From: an uncultured Verrucomicrobiota bacterium | Lineage (GTDB): Bacteria > Verrucomicrobiota > Verrucomicrobiia > Verrucomicrobiales > DEV007 | Assembly: GCA_902510815.1 (NCBI GenBank) | Contig: CABXDI010000010.1 | Location: 1 to 39,673, forward strand | Reading direction: 5' to 3' | Length of the DNA: 39,673 nt | Shown: in pieces, positions 9,078 to 18,071 of the stretch | Position numbering within the stretch: the first letter of the stretch is position 1 | Layout of the letters: the number at the start of each line of letters is the position of its first letter | The notes under the pieces: generated by a model | Databases searched by the model: none | Told to the model about the DNA's origin: nothing | What the model saw: only the letters and a program-made list of their open reading frames with translations | Made by a program: the position numbers and the translations under genes

Positions 9078-11573
9078 TTAATTATCTATAGCAAAACGGT
9101 AGAATTTTTTGCCATCTTTTAATTGAATCGTTTTCGAAATACTTTCACCTGTCTTTTGCCAGAGAGTAAGATTTTCACTTTCCTCAATATCAAATTTAAT
9201 AGTAATTTCTCCATCGTTTGAATTGATGATTATTGAGCTTGCACGAGCATCCTGTAATTGTTCAAGAGTTGGTCGTTGAGAGAGTTGGTTAATTTGAGTC
9301 TGGAGTGTGGTAATTTGCGATTGTAAATTAGCAATTATTTGAGAGTCAGAATCTGGCTTAATTTCTACTGATACTCCTCCGAAAGTTTCTCCATAACCTT
9401 CTGCGTTGGAGGAAATGGTAATCTTTCCTCTGTCAACCGCACTTTCGAAAACATCTTCACCAAGTATTGGAGCGTTACCCAAGAAAATGAAGTCCTGTAG
9501 TTCATAGCAACCAGAAAAGGCTTTATCTCCAATTCTCGTGACACTGCCAGGGATTGTAATACTTGTAATTTTTGCGCAAGAGAAAAAGGCAGCGTTTCCG
9601 ATGCTTATGACGGTATCAGGAATGGAAATGCTTGTTAGAGAAGTGCAAAAATCAAAAGCGTTTGCTCCAATGCTTGTGACCCCATTAGGAATGGTAATGC
9701 TTGTTAGAGAAGTGCATCGCAGGAAAGTACTACTTTCAATGCTTGTAATGCTATCGGGAATGGTGATGCTTTTTAGAGAAGAACATCGATTAAAAGCATT
9801 ATCTCCAATGCTTTTGACGCTATTGGGAATTGAGATGCTTACTAGGGCAGTACAACTGGAAAAGGTAGCGTTTCCTATACTTGTGACACTATTAGGAATC
9901 GCAATACTTGTCAGAGCAGTACAATTCGCGAAAACACCACCTTCTATAGTCGTGATACCATTTGGAATTATTATGCTCGTAAGGCTTGTGCAGTTATCAA
10001 AGCAAGCATAGCCGATACTTCTTACGGTATCAGGAATGTTAATACTCGTAAGACTTGTGCAACTAACAAAAGCCCAACCTCCAATACTTGTGACGCTATT
10101 AGGGATCGTTATGTTACTTAACTTACTGCAGCTAACAAAGGCATATTCTCCGATGGTGGTAACGCTATCAGGAATAATAATACTCGTCAGATTGCTGCAA
10201 TCTTTAAATGCCTCAGAACCGATTTTTGTAACTAACTTTCCCTCTATTGTTGACGGAATAATCAGCTCCCCTGACTTAGAAGCGTCACAGTCGGTGATAG
10301 TTATGGAGTTTCCGTTAGAAGTGTAACTAAGGAAACTTGGCACTTGCTCAATTATTGTTTCATACCAGGCGATCTTGTTATCTCCGGGCGAAGATGAAAC
10401 CACGTCTAAGTCGCCGTCGCCATCCATGTCAATTGTTGTGACGAGATTGACGCCGTTTGCCCTATTGGTAATAATTTCTGCCTGACCGAACGAGCCTCCT
10501 CCTAGATTTTCATGCAAACAGACTGTGCTACCAACCTCAGAAGTTGAAAAAACATCCAGATCTCCGTCACCATCAAAGTCAGCAACGTCAAGGCCTCGCG
10601 GACCCAGGGCATCACTACCATCTGGCCCTCCCCCAGTTGATCTTGTGGAGTATGTGTGGATTATTTTTTGTGAACCAAAACGTCCATTACCGGTACCATT
10701 ATACCACGCAACTTTACCATCAAGCACTGAGACTGAAATTAGGTCAAGGCGGCCGTCACCATTAATATCGCCTGTGCGAACGTTACGTGGTCCTCGAGTT
10801 TGAGACGAGGAAGTAAGTCGAACGACAGACACCCCGCCCCCATTAGGGTAATAAGAAATCTGATTGCTAAGATAATTAGCAGAAATAACATCCTGATCAC
10901 CATCACCATCAATATCGGCTAGATGAATATTACGAGGTTCATCACCTGTACTTGTGCCAGTCTTGGCAGCAATCAAGCCGCCCCAATTGAACATGTTACC
11001 AGAATTTAAATAAATTCCAATTTGATCAAAACTTCCACCCAGACCAAAGATAATATCCGGCCTATTATCTTTATTCACATCACCTAGATGAATGTCCCAA
11101 AGATATGGTGCATTTTCGTTATCGAACGTCCGCGTGAAGCGAAGACTGCCGTTATTCCTGTAAACGCGGACGCCCCCAGAGCGAGTTCCCGAACTACCTA
11201 GTACCACATCTAAGTCCCCGTCATTGTCTAGGTCAGATGCCACGATGTTACTTACGAGCGTAGTTGGCCCGTTTGTAAATGGTGTTAGCTCTGTAAAACT
11301 ACCGTTCCCGTTGTTTCGATAAAGGACGGCCGCTCCTCCTCCAAAAAAAGGATTACCCGGTTTGGTAGCAAGAATATCAATGTCACCGTCACCATCCATA
11401 TCTGCTGGAAATGCATCCATGACGTCAGTAGCGGTTGAGGTAACAATTTGTTGTGGACCAAACTCGGCAATAGTTTGGGAGGCTGTAAATGTAAGGACAG
11501 CGAATATTAAAAGAGAACATTTTTCTAGCGGATGAAAAACGCTCGAAGAAAATATAGTGAATAGTGATTTCAT
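9078..11573 (-). CDS. Surface protein: seven FG-GAP repeats fused to BspA-type LRRs
   Basis: ATG 11571-11573 is chosen because the longer frame begins with TTG at 11597. Residue numbers here follow the longer frame (subtract 8). A signal sequence ends near TIAEF. Seven calcium-loop motifs of the DxDGDGDxD type lie at about 67, 122, 173, 228, 277, 340 and 390, the number expected for one complete seven-bladed integrin-alpha-like propeller. Residues 459-711 contain ten 23-residue BspA-type LRR_5 units plus a diverged eleventh. A coiled coil (about 752-774) and a short C-terminal domain ending KKFYRFAIDN follow; I associate this tail with Verrucomicrobia. It is probably exported and used for binding glycans or proteins. 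No catalytic motif is seen. Confidence 0.87.
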   Translation of the reverse strand: MKSLFTIFSSSVFHPLEKCSLLIFAVLTFTASQTIAEFGPQQIVTSTATDVMDAFPADMDGDGDIDILATKPGNPFFGGGAAVLYRNNGNGSFTELTPFTNGPTTLVSNIVASDLDNDGDLDVVLGSSGTRSGGVRVYRNNGSLRFTRTFDNENAPYLWDIHLGDVNKDNRPDIIFGLGGSFDQIGIYLNSGNMFNWGGLIAAKTGTSTGDEPRNIHLADIDGDGDQDVISANYLSNQISYYPNGGGVSVVRLTSSSQTRGPRNVRTGDINGDGRLDLISVSVLDGKVAWYNGTGNGRFGSQKIIHTYSTRSTGGGPDGSDALGPRGLDVADFDGDGDLDVFSTSEVGSTVCLHENLGGGSFGQAEIITNRANGVNLVTTIDMDGDGDLDVVSSSPGDNKIAWYETIIEQVPSFLSYTSNGNSITITDCDASKSGELIIPSTIEGKLVTKIGSEAFKDCSNLTSIIIPDSVTTIGEYAFVSCSKLSNITIPNSVTSIGGWAFVSCTSLTSINIPDTVRSIGYACFDNCTSLTSIIIPNGITTIEGGVFANCTALTSIAIPNSVTSIGNATFSSCTALVSISIPNSVKSIGDNAFNRCSSLKSITIPDSITSIESSTFLRCTSLTSITIPNGVTSIGANAFDFCTSLTSISIPDTVISIGNAAFFSCAKITSITIPGSVTRIGDKAFSGCYELQDFIFLGNAPILGEDVFESAVDRGKITISSNAEGYGETFGGVSVEIKPDSDSQIIANLQSQITTLQTQINQLSQRPTLEQLQDARASSIIINSNDGEITIKFDIEESENLTLWQKTGESISKTIQLKDGKKFYRFAIDN
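9465..10223 (-). repeat. Tandem 69-bp units encoding BspA-type leucine-rich repeats
   Basis: Ten near-regular units of 23 codons plus a diverged eleventh. The consensus is I-G-x-x-A-F-x-x-C-[TS]-x-L-x-S-I-x-I-P-[ND]-[ST]-[VI]-x-S. Units remain alike at the DNA level, as in recurring segments encoding TSIG and SITIPNS, so unit number may vary between strains by slippage or recombination. Confidence 0.85.
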
Positions 11574-11679
11574 AGAGTTTAGTATTGTAATTTCCAATGT
11601 TTTTTTGGCAATAAAAAACCTGATTATAAGGTGCCCCCAAATTTTCTATAGATAAAATACCTCTTTCTGGAATTAATGA

Positions 11680-11979
11680 TTACCACTCACTGATGTAACT
11701 AATATTGTCCCTAGGTATACTAACTTTATTACCGTATTCATTAATAATAATTACAGTCTCTTTTTTTACTTTGTGAAGCATTCCTTGGAGTTCTCCCTGA
11801 ACGCCTCCACTTGTATAACTAACAAAAACGTTAGTTTTCCTTTTAATTCCATAGTCATTCCCAAAGCTAACAAGTTTTGAGACAGATAGTAAAACCTCAG
11901 TGCCTTCTTTAATTTTGCCCATTGGAGTTCCGCAACCGACAAGAAAAAGTGAAAGTAGAAGTATTAAGAAAAGTCTCAT
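11680..11979 (-). CDS. Small lipoprotein of unknown function
   Basis: A 99-residue frame starting with a textbook lipoprotein signal: MRLFLILLLSLFLVGC, with C16 as the lipidated residue. The rest is short and beta-rich (NVFVSYTSGGVQGELQGMLH, then ETVIIINEYG and VSIPRDNISYI), compatible with a small SH3- or Sm-like barrel. I do not recognise the family. The gene starts 15 bases after the stop of the cytochrome protein at 11995 and precedes the FG-GAP/LRR gene, so it is probably co-transcribed with them. The Asp after Cys that would retain it in the inner membrane of enterobacteria is absent (Gly follows), so outer-membrane placement is possible. Confidence 0.75.
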   Translation of the reverse strand: MRLFLILLLSLFLVGCGTPMGKIKEGTEVLLSVSKLVSFGNDYGIKRKTNVFVSYTSGGVQGELQGMLHKVKKETVIIINEYGNKVSIPRDNISYISEW

Positions 11980-11994
11980 TCTTTTATGTATTAG

Positions 11995-14900
11995 TTATCC
12001 TTTTTTAGATTCTAGATAACTAAGTAAAGAAGAGAATTCTTCAATACTAAGTGAGTTTGCTAAACCTGCAGGCATCATAGAAATTTTAAGCTCGGTTCGG
12101 TATTTAATATTCGAAACTTTATAACTATAGGCCTTACCTGAGATGTCTCGCATTTCTACACTATCAGCGGTTTCGGCAGTGATGAAACCTACCATTGATT
12201 TTTCATCTTTTGTTAATAATGAGACAGTTGCAAAGCCCTGAGAGATGGAAGCGTTGGGCTTTAGAATTGATTCAGCGATTTGGTCCCTTGAGAGAATTGC
12301 ACCGACTTGGCCCATGTATGGACCTTTGGGGCTTTGGTCAGGGCTTACGGTATGACATGCAATACAACCTTGTTTTGTGAAAAGTATCTCCCCTTTTTTA
12401 GGGTCTCCCTTTACGTCACCTATAGCCAGGATCACATCTTCAATAGACATTTTTCCAACCTGACCTTTTGTGCGTGCAATGGCGCTTAGATCAACAATTG
12501 GTCCTTGAGGTTTTTTTGGTGAATCAGCGATTTTGGAATTATCGATGCCTTCAATTTCAGATCGTGTCTTTGCATTATTTGCTGCGATCACCGCGCGATG
12601 CTTTCCGCTGTCCCATATTGATTTGACGAAGCTAGCAATTTTTTCTGAAGCTTCCCATCTGATTGGCTTGTAATAAGGTCCTCTCGTATCAGGTCTAGTG
12701 CTCCACCACCATGATCCATCATAAGGGGCTTCAATTTGGTATAAACGAATCAGAGTAGCTAAAATGCCCGGGCGTGATTTTTCTGATGAAGCTGATTGAT
12801 ATTTATTAATCAAACCTTCGACAGCTTTTTCATCGTGAATCATTTTTAAAGCCCACAGAGCACCTCTGCTATAAGGGCCATCAACTGCATCGGTACAAGC
12901 TTCAATTGCCTTTAAATCTATGAGTGCCTTGACGGCTACATGAGGCAATAAAATTTGTGGGTTTGGTTTTGCATGCGGTCCCTCTTTTGAGCTACTTGTT
13001 CCAGCAATTGAAGGCGCGCTTTTAGAAACTATGAACTGTATTTTACCTTTGGCTTTGGAAGTGCTGGCTAGACCAACATTAGCTTTGAATAACTTAACGC
13101 CTTTAGGAACATCGTAGATGATTACGGAATTTGCATGAGTTCCCAAACCGTCTGGTTGAGATTTTCTTTTGCCATTCGCTAAGGGCTTACCAGTCGCACT
13201 TATCCCAAAACCAATTTTCCCCCAACCGCTTTTAGCAGATTTCCATTTCAATGAAGATAATTTTATTTGATCACCATTACTTTTTACAAATACTGGATTG
13301 AACCATGCAGCATGATCTTCTCCATCACCGTCACCCCCATCAGTGACGGTCAGATAAATCTCTTTGAAATCCGAGACATCTACACTAACAGGAACGGTTT
13401 TGTAACCCTTAAAAGCTTTAGTTTGAAATGCTGGGGGTGCTGCGGGAGATTTAGCCTTCTCCTCAATGCCTGGTGGTTTTGATACGGCTAAGAGTTCACT
13501 TGCTGCTGACTTGTCTCCGAGTCGACCAAGAGAAACAGCGGCAGCTATTTTGACCCTTGGGTTTGGATCAGAAAGGCCAGGTATGAGCATTTCTTTATTA
13601 ACTCCTGCGAGTTGGGTTTTACGGTCTGTGAGTGCCCTTAAAACCCATTCCCGGACACTTTCATCTTTGATTAACCCACTCAGTGGTGAAGCTGCTTTAT
13701 TACCAACCATTTGCTTATAGGTAAAAATAGAAGCTACTCTTGAGTGCAAAGGGGCTGATTTGTTTTTAGCCAAATTGAAAACAGATTTTGCAACATTGGG
13801 ACGATTAATTAATTCTTGGGAAGCGGCTAGCCTTGCCGTTGAACTTTCTGAAAGTAATAAATTTACTAGCTCACTATCTTTCCTTTTTTCAGTACCTATG
13901 AACGGTTTATAGACCCAATTTTTTGGAACAATTCTCTCAACCCATCCTTTATCAGGACTTCCTTTATAACCTGCCCCAGCCCATGCCCCAGCATACAACC
14001 TTCCAGAAGCGTCTGTATCAACATCCGTAATTTGGTGGAGTCGTATAAAATTCTCAGGTTCCTGAGTAAAGCTTGCGCCATCGGGCTGAAGTCTGTGAAT
14101 GATGAGTTGGCTTCGACCCCAGTCACACATAATAGCAATGTTGTTGTACTTTTCAGGCCATCCAGGTTCTTGTAGGAACATGGCACCAGTTCCACTTCCT
14201 CCTCCGAGATCATCTAGGGCTGGAATTATCTCATTGGTGAAATTTTTGAATAGCATTGGGTATCCATATTCACCACTTTGAATATGATGAATAAATCGCA
14301 CGTTCCATCCACCGCCATCATTAGTGTTACCTCTGGTGAAAATATTCATAAATGGATCTATTGCGACATCATATATATTTCTTAGACCATGAGTGTAGAC
14401 TTCCATTTCACTTCCGTCTGGTCTGACGCGAACAACGCCTCCTCCTAGCATTGTGAGTTCTGTTCCATCAGTTCCTTTTGCTCCATGAATTCCAAAATCA
14501 CCAACAGCAATATAAACCCAGCCATCAATGCCCATACGAATTCCATTAGTGGTATGGTCGGCACCGCGGTCCTGATTGTGCTTGGGTGGACTAATATCAG
14601 AAATTAATTTTTTAGGGTCTCCATCTGCAACTCCATCCCAGTTGCTATCTTCAAGGACAGAAAGATGCATCCCTGTAAGCTTGCCTGTACTTTCCGGAAT
14701 GACTGTATGAAGGACTAATAATTTTTTACCAAGGGCAATTAGTCCTCTTGGGTTATCAATATTTGCATACACCGTTTGTTCATCTGCGATACCGTCACCA
14801 TCTTTATCGATTAGACGAATTATTTTCCCTTTACCTGGTCCTTTTCCCAATGATCCAAGCATATCGACTCCCACAAATACTTCGCCTGTCGGAGCCGCAC

Positions 14901-15039
14901 AAAGACACGCTGGGCTGGGAGTGGATTTAGAATCTGAAAATTTTGTGGATTTAAGCTCCGAAGGAACTTGCCCCATGATAGAAAATTGAAAAAAGGCGTA
15001 AAATAAGGCCAACGAAGTTAAAAAACGTTTATAGAACAT
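11995..15039 (-). CDS. PVC-type propeller/HEAT/NPCBM/cytochrome c haem-binding protein
   Basis: The start at ATG 15037-15039 gives a good signal peptide (residues 1-23, ending IMG). The longer frame begins with TTG at 15150 and would bury it, so it is rejected. An N-terminal beta-propeller (about 25-385) of the kind found in large PVC dehydrogenase-like proteins includes a DKDGDGIADE calcium-type loop and DRGADHTTNGIRMG. HEAT-like repeats (about 450-520) follow. An NPCBM-type carbohydrate-binding domain (about 537-672) shows GDGDGEDHAAWFNP and PDGLGTHANS. A C-terminal cytochrome c domain carries one haem site, CIACH (892-896), and PAGLANSLS, whose first residues suit the Met ligand region. 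It is exported and probably redox active on or near sugars; the substrate is unknown. Confidence 0.86.
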   Translation of the reverse strand: MFYKRFLTSLALFYAFFQFSIMGQVPSELKSTKFSDSKSTPSPACLCAAPTGEVFVGVDMLGSLGKGPGKGKIIRLIDKDGDGIADEQTVYANIDNPRGLIALGKKLLVLHTVIPESTGKLTGMHLSVLEDSNWDGVADGDPKKLISDISPPKHNQDRGADHTTNGIRMGIDGWVYIAVGDFGIHGAKGTDGTELTMLGGGVVRVRPDGSEMEVYTHGLRNIYDVAIDPFMNIFTRGNTNDGGGWNVRFIHHIQSGEYGYPMLFKNFTNEIIPALDDLGGGSGTGAMFLQEPGWPEKYNNIAIMCDWGRSQLIIHRLQPDGASFTQEPENFIRLHQITDVDTDASGRLYAGAWAGAGYKGSPDKGWVERIVPKNWVYKPFIGTEKRKDSELVNLLLSESSTARLAASQELINRPNVAKSVFNLAKNKSAPLHSRVASIFTYKQMVGNKAASPLSGLIKDESVREWVLRALTDRKTQLAGVNKEMLIPGLSDPNPRVKIAAAVSLGRLGDKSAASELLAVSKPPGIEEKAKSPAAPPAFQTKAFKGYKTVPVSVDVSDFKEIYLTVTDGGDGDGEDHAAWFNPVFVKSNGDQIKLSSLKWKSAKSGWGKIGFGISATGKPLANGKRKSQPDGLGTHANSVIIYDVPKGVKLFKANVGLASTSKAKGKIQFIVSKSAPSIAGTSSSKEGPHAKPNPQILLPHVAVKALIDLKAIEACTDAVDGPYSRGALWALKMIHDEKAVEGLINKYQSASSEKSRPGILATLIRLYQIEAPYDGSWWWSTRPDTRGPYYKPIRWEASEKIASFVKSIWDSGKHRAVIAANNAKTRSEIEGIDNSKIADSPKKPQGPIVDLSAIARTKGQVGKMSIEDVILAIGDVKGDPKKGEILFTKQGCIACHTVSPDQSPKGPYMGQVGAILSRDQIAESILKPNASISQGFATVSLLTKDEKSMVGFITAETADSVEMRDISGKAYSYKVSNIKYRTELKISMMPAGLANSLSIEEFSSLLSYLESKKG

Positions 15040-15184
15040 AAAAATATGTGGGATTTTAAATAGCTTGGAACTGTGTTTGTAACGGTACTGTGAAACATAA
15101 ATCTTACGCAATTTTAAATAAGTTTCTAGCTTCAACTTGTAATCTATCAAATTTAGCCGAGAATCAGCGGCCTAAAATTAATTC

Positions 15185-17917
15185 ATGGAGTTTTGCCCTG
15201 GCCAACGTTGGATAAGTGAATCACAGCCCGAAAAAGGCTTGGGTTTAATATTAAAAAATAATGAAGAGACGGTCACAGTTATATTTCCGGCTGTAGATGA
15301 GACCTTAACTTACGCATCAAAATCAGCCCCCTTAAGACGCGTTATTTTTGATATAGGCGATACCATTGAGTTACATGATGGAACCAATCTAATTGTCGAT
15401 AAAGTTAGCGAAACTGACGGACTCGTTAAATATACAGCCGACGGTAGAGAAGTTAACGAAAGTGAATTGAGTGATCGTATAGGTTTTCATCAACCCGATG
15501 CACGTCTTCTCGGAGGACGGGTGAATTCATCAAGGAAATTTCACTTAAGACAGCGAGCGCTAGAAGCTAAATCCAAGATGAAGGGCAGAAATGAAAGGGG
15601 TTTCATCGGGGCACGAATAGATCTTATTCCTCATCAACTTTATATTGCTAATGAAGTTGGTACTCGGCATGCCCCTAGAGTATTATTAGCTGATGAAGTT
15701 GGGCTAGGAAAAACCATTGAAGCCTGCCTCATAATGCATCGGCAAATTGTATCAGGTAAAATTTCTAGAGCTCTTGTTCTTGTTCCTGAGCCATTAGTTC
15801 ATCAATGGTTTATTGAGCTCCTCAGAAGATTTGCGTTGCAGTTTTCGATCTTTGACGAAGAAAGGTGTGCTGCTATTGAAGGTGGAGGTGAGGAGGATGA
15901 AGTTGTTTTAGAGGAAGAAAACAAAAAAGAAGTTAATCCCTTCCTAGATGACCAATTAGTTTTGGCAAGTATTGGATTATTAGCTGATGATCCAATACGG
16001 GCAAAACAAGCTATTGATGCAGGTTGGGATATGCTCATAGTAGATGAAGCCCATCATCTAGAATGGTCTAAAGAAAAAGTTAGTAATGAATACGAGGTTA
16101 TTGAAAAACTAGCTATTAAAACACCATCTTTACTGCTGCTGACCGGAACACCTGGTCAATTAAGTCCAGAAGGGCATTTTGCTAGGTTAAGATTACTTGA
16201 ACCGGACCGCTTTTCAGACATAGATAAATTTTTGGAAGATTCAAAAAATGCTACTGAGGTTTCAGGCATTGTTAAGAAAATTACTGATGGAGAAAGCCTA
16301 GAGGACTCAGAAATTAAAAGTCTTAATTCATGGGTCGGTGGAGAAGTTCCTGATGATACAGAATCACTTCTTGAGAAAATTTTAGATTTGCACGGAACGG
16401 GAAGGCTTATGTTTAGGAACCGTAGGGCCAATCTTGGTGGGTTCCCAGATCGAGAAGCTTTACTTTGTCCGCTAAAGAAGGAAGAAGGTTCTGATACGGA
16501 TCCAAGAATTGAATGGTTAGTTGATTTGTTGAGTTTACTAGAAAATGAAAAGGTACTCATCATTTGCCGAACTATTGAAGATACGGAGCAACTTAACGAG
16601 GCGTTACTCGAAAAGATAAGGATCAAGACAACTTTATTTCATGAAGGCTTAGAACTTATTAAGAGAGACAGAAGTGCTGCTTATTTTGCTGAGGAAGATG
16701 GTGCTAGAGTTCTCATTTCTTCTGAAATAGGAAGCGAGGGAAGGAATTTTCAATTTGCCAGCAATTTGGTCCTTTTCGATTTACCTGAAACACCTGCTTT
16801 GCTTGAGCAGCGAATTGGAAGGCTAGATAGGATAGGACAATCTCAAACAGTGAAAATTTATGTTCCATTTTTGGAAGATACAGATCACGCATCTTTAGCA
16901 AATTGGTATGATAAGGGACTCGATGCGTTCGAGACTCCAATTGAAGGCGGCTCAAAATTGCTTGCCAAGTTTGAAGGTGAGATGAAAAAAATTGAGGCAT
17001 CTGACAAGACAGGTTGGGAAAAAATAATTGAAAGTACTCAGGAAGCTAAGAAAGAATTGGATGATCAACTCGAAAAGGGTCGGGACCGATTGTTAGAAAT
17101 GAGTTCTTTTAATACCGAAGCATCAAAGAAAATAGTTTCGGCTATTGAAGAGATTGATGATGAAACTGAACTTGAAGGAATTATGATTGATCTTTTTGAT
17201 CAATTTGGCATTGCCGTTGAAGAGCTCGGTCAGCATTGCTACTACATAAAACCCGATACAGTTTTTGCAGGAGATGCTTTTCCTGGAATGCGCGAAATCG
17301 GTATGTCTATTACTTTTGATCGAGCCACTGCAATGGGCAATGAACAGATGAGCTTTATTACTTGGGACCATCCGCTTGTATCGACATGTTTAGACTTGAT
17401 GTTGAATGGAGAACAAGGATCGAGTTCATTTGGTCAAATATCAGGGACAGCTGCTCAAGCAGGTCTGGTCGCTGAGTGTGTTTTTCTGCTCGAGACGGTG
17501 TGTCCTGATTCTTTGGGCGCTGATCGTTTTCTTGCACCCACCCCATTAAAAGCCGTTGTTAATCATTCTGGAGAGATACTGAAAGAAAAATTTGATGACG
17601 CTAAGATCAAGGATGGTAATAGAAAATGGCTCAAAGCTAAACTTGATATTTTAAAAAGGATGGTCCCTGTAATGGTTGATGCGGCTGAAAAAGTTTCCGA
17701 GAAAGAAGCTTCAAAAATGCGGCGTTCAGCACTAAAGAAAATGGAAAAATCTTTAGATGAGAGCATTGACTATCTTGAACGGTTAAAACGTTTAGGGCAT
17801 CCCATCAGGGAAGTTGAAATTCACAGCGCGAAGGAAGAGAAAGAGGCATTGAAAACCCATTTGTCTCGAGCAAGGCTAAGGCTCGACTCTATTCGCCTTT
17901 CAGCTATAGGAGCATAG
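15185..17917 (+). CDS. rapA: RapA/HepA-like SNF2 ATPase, RNA polymerase-associated
   Basis: A 910-residue Swi2/Snf2 ATPase resembling bacterial RapA, which recycles stalled RNA polymerase. The N-terminal region (1-100) opens with PGQRWISESQPEKGLGLIL, like the RapA tandem Tudor-like domains. Helicase motifs include ADEVGLGKTIEA (Walker A, 169-180), LVLVPEPLVHQW (Ia), VDEAHH (286-291), LLTGTP (motif III, 318-323) and, in the second RecA lobe, EQRIGRLDRIGQSQ (motif VI, near 540). LRLLEPDRF after motif III is typical of RapA. An acidic insert follows residue 230. Length is close to the E. coli protein's ~968. It has no signal peptide and is the only obvious core-type gene here, divergent from the cytochrome protein by 145 bases. 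A general SNF2 helicase is the alternative. Confidence 0.88.
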   Translation: MEFCPGQRWISESQPEKGLGLILKNNEETVTVIFPAVDETLTYASKSAPLRRVIFDIGDTIELHDGTNLIVDKVSETDGLVKYTADGREVNESELSDRIGFHQPDARLLGGRVNSSRKFHLRQRALEAKSKMKGRNERGFIGARIDLIPHQLYIANEVGTRHAPRVLLADEVGLGKTIEACLIMHRQIVSGKISRALVLVPEPLVHQWFIELLRRFALQFSIFDEERCAAIEGGGEEDEVVLEEENKKEVNPFLDDQLVLASIGLLADDPIRAKQAIDAGWDMLIVDEAHHLEWSKEKVSNEYEVIEKLAIKTPSLLLLTGTPGQLSPEGHFARLRLLEPDRFSDIDKFLEDSKNATEVSGIVKKITDGESLEDSEIKSLNSWVGGEVPDDTESLLEKILDLHGTGRLMFRNRRANLGGFPDREALLCPLKKEEGSDTDPRIEWLVDLLSLLENEKVLIICRTIEDTEQLNEALLEKIRIKTTLFHEGLELIKRDRSAAYFAEEDGARVLISSEIGSEGRNFQFASNLVLFDLPETPALLEQRIGRLDRIGQSQTVKIYVPFLEDTDHASLANWYDKGLDAFETPIEGGSKLLAKFEGEMKKIEASDKTGWEKIIESTQEAKKELDDQLEKGRDRLLEMSSFNTEASKKIVSAIEEIDDETELEGIMIDLFDQFGIAVEELGQHCYYIKPDTVFAGDAFPGMREIGMSITFDRATAMGNEQMSFITWDHPLVSTCLDLMLNGEQGSSSFGQISGTAAQAGLVAECVFLLETVCPDSLGADRFLAPTPLKAVVNHSGEILKEKFDDAKIKDGNRKWLKAKLDILKRMVPVMVDAAEKVSEKEASKMRRSALKKMEKSLDESIDYLERLKRLGHPIREVEIHSAKEEKEALKTHLSRARLRLDSIRLSAIGA

Positions 17918-18071
17918 TAGTATTAAAGAGGCATCTCGTTTTCTTAAAGTTATAAGGCCTTTGTTTCGCTGTGCTTGACTCGCTGCCCCTGGAACGTTGC
18001 ATAGCAAGATGTGTCGATCACTTGTTGATTCTGCTATGGCTCGTATTGGTTTCTTTACTCGCATGTCACAG

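Noticed and set aside
9538-10011. 157-codon plus-strand frame with a regular repeat pattern
   Set aside because: It is the antisense shadow of the BspA leucine-rich repeats; its periodicity simply mirrors the 69-bp units.
11574-11597. Eight-codon N-terminal extension of the FG-GAP/LRR protein
   Set aside because: It would start at TTG (11597) and lengthen the region before the signal peptide; ATG 11573 is preferred.
15040-15150. 37-codon N-terminal extension of the cytochrome/HEAT protein
   Set aside because: It starts at TTG 15150 and places a charged stretch before an otherwise good signal peptide beginning at ATG 15039.
16156-16626. 156-codon minus-strand frame within the rapA gene
   Set aside because: Serine-rich, low-complexity translation antisense to well-conserved helicase sequence.
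18000-18038. CATAGCA...TGCTATG inverted repeat between the convergent rapA and sulfatase genes
   Set aside because: Only 7 bp with a 25-base loop and no following T-run; too weak to call a terminator.
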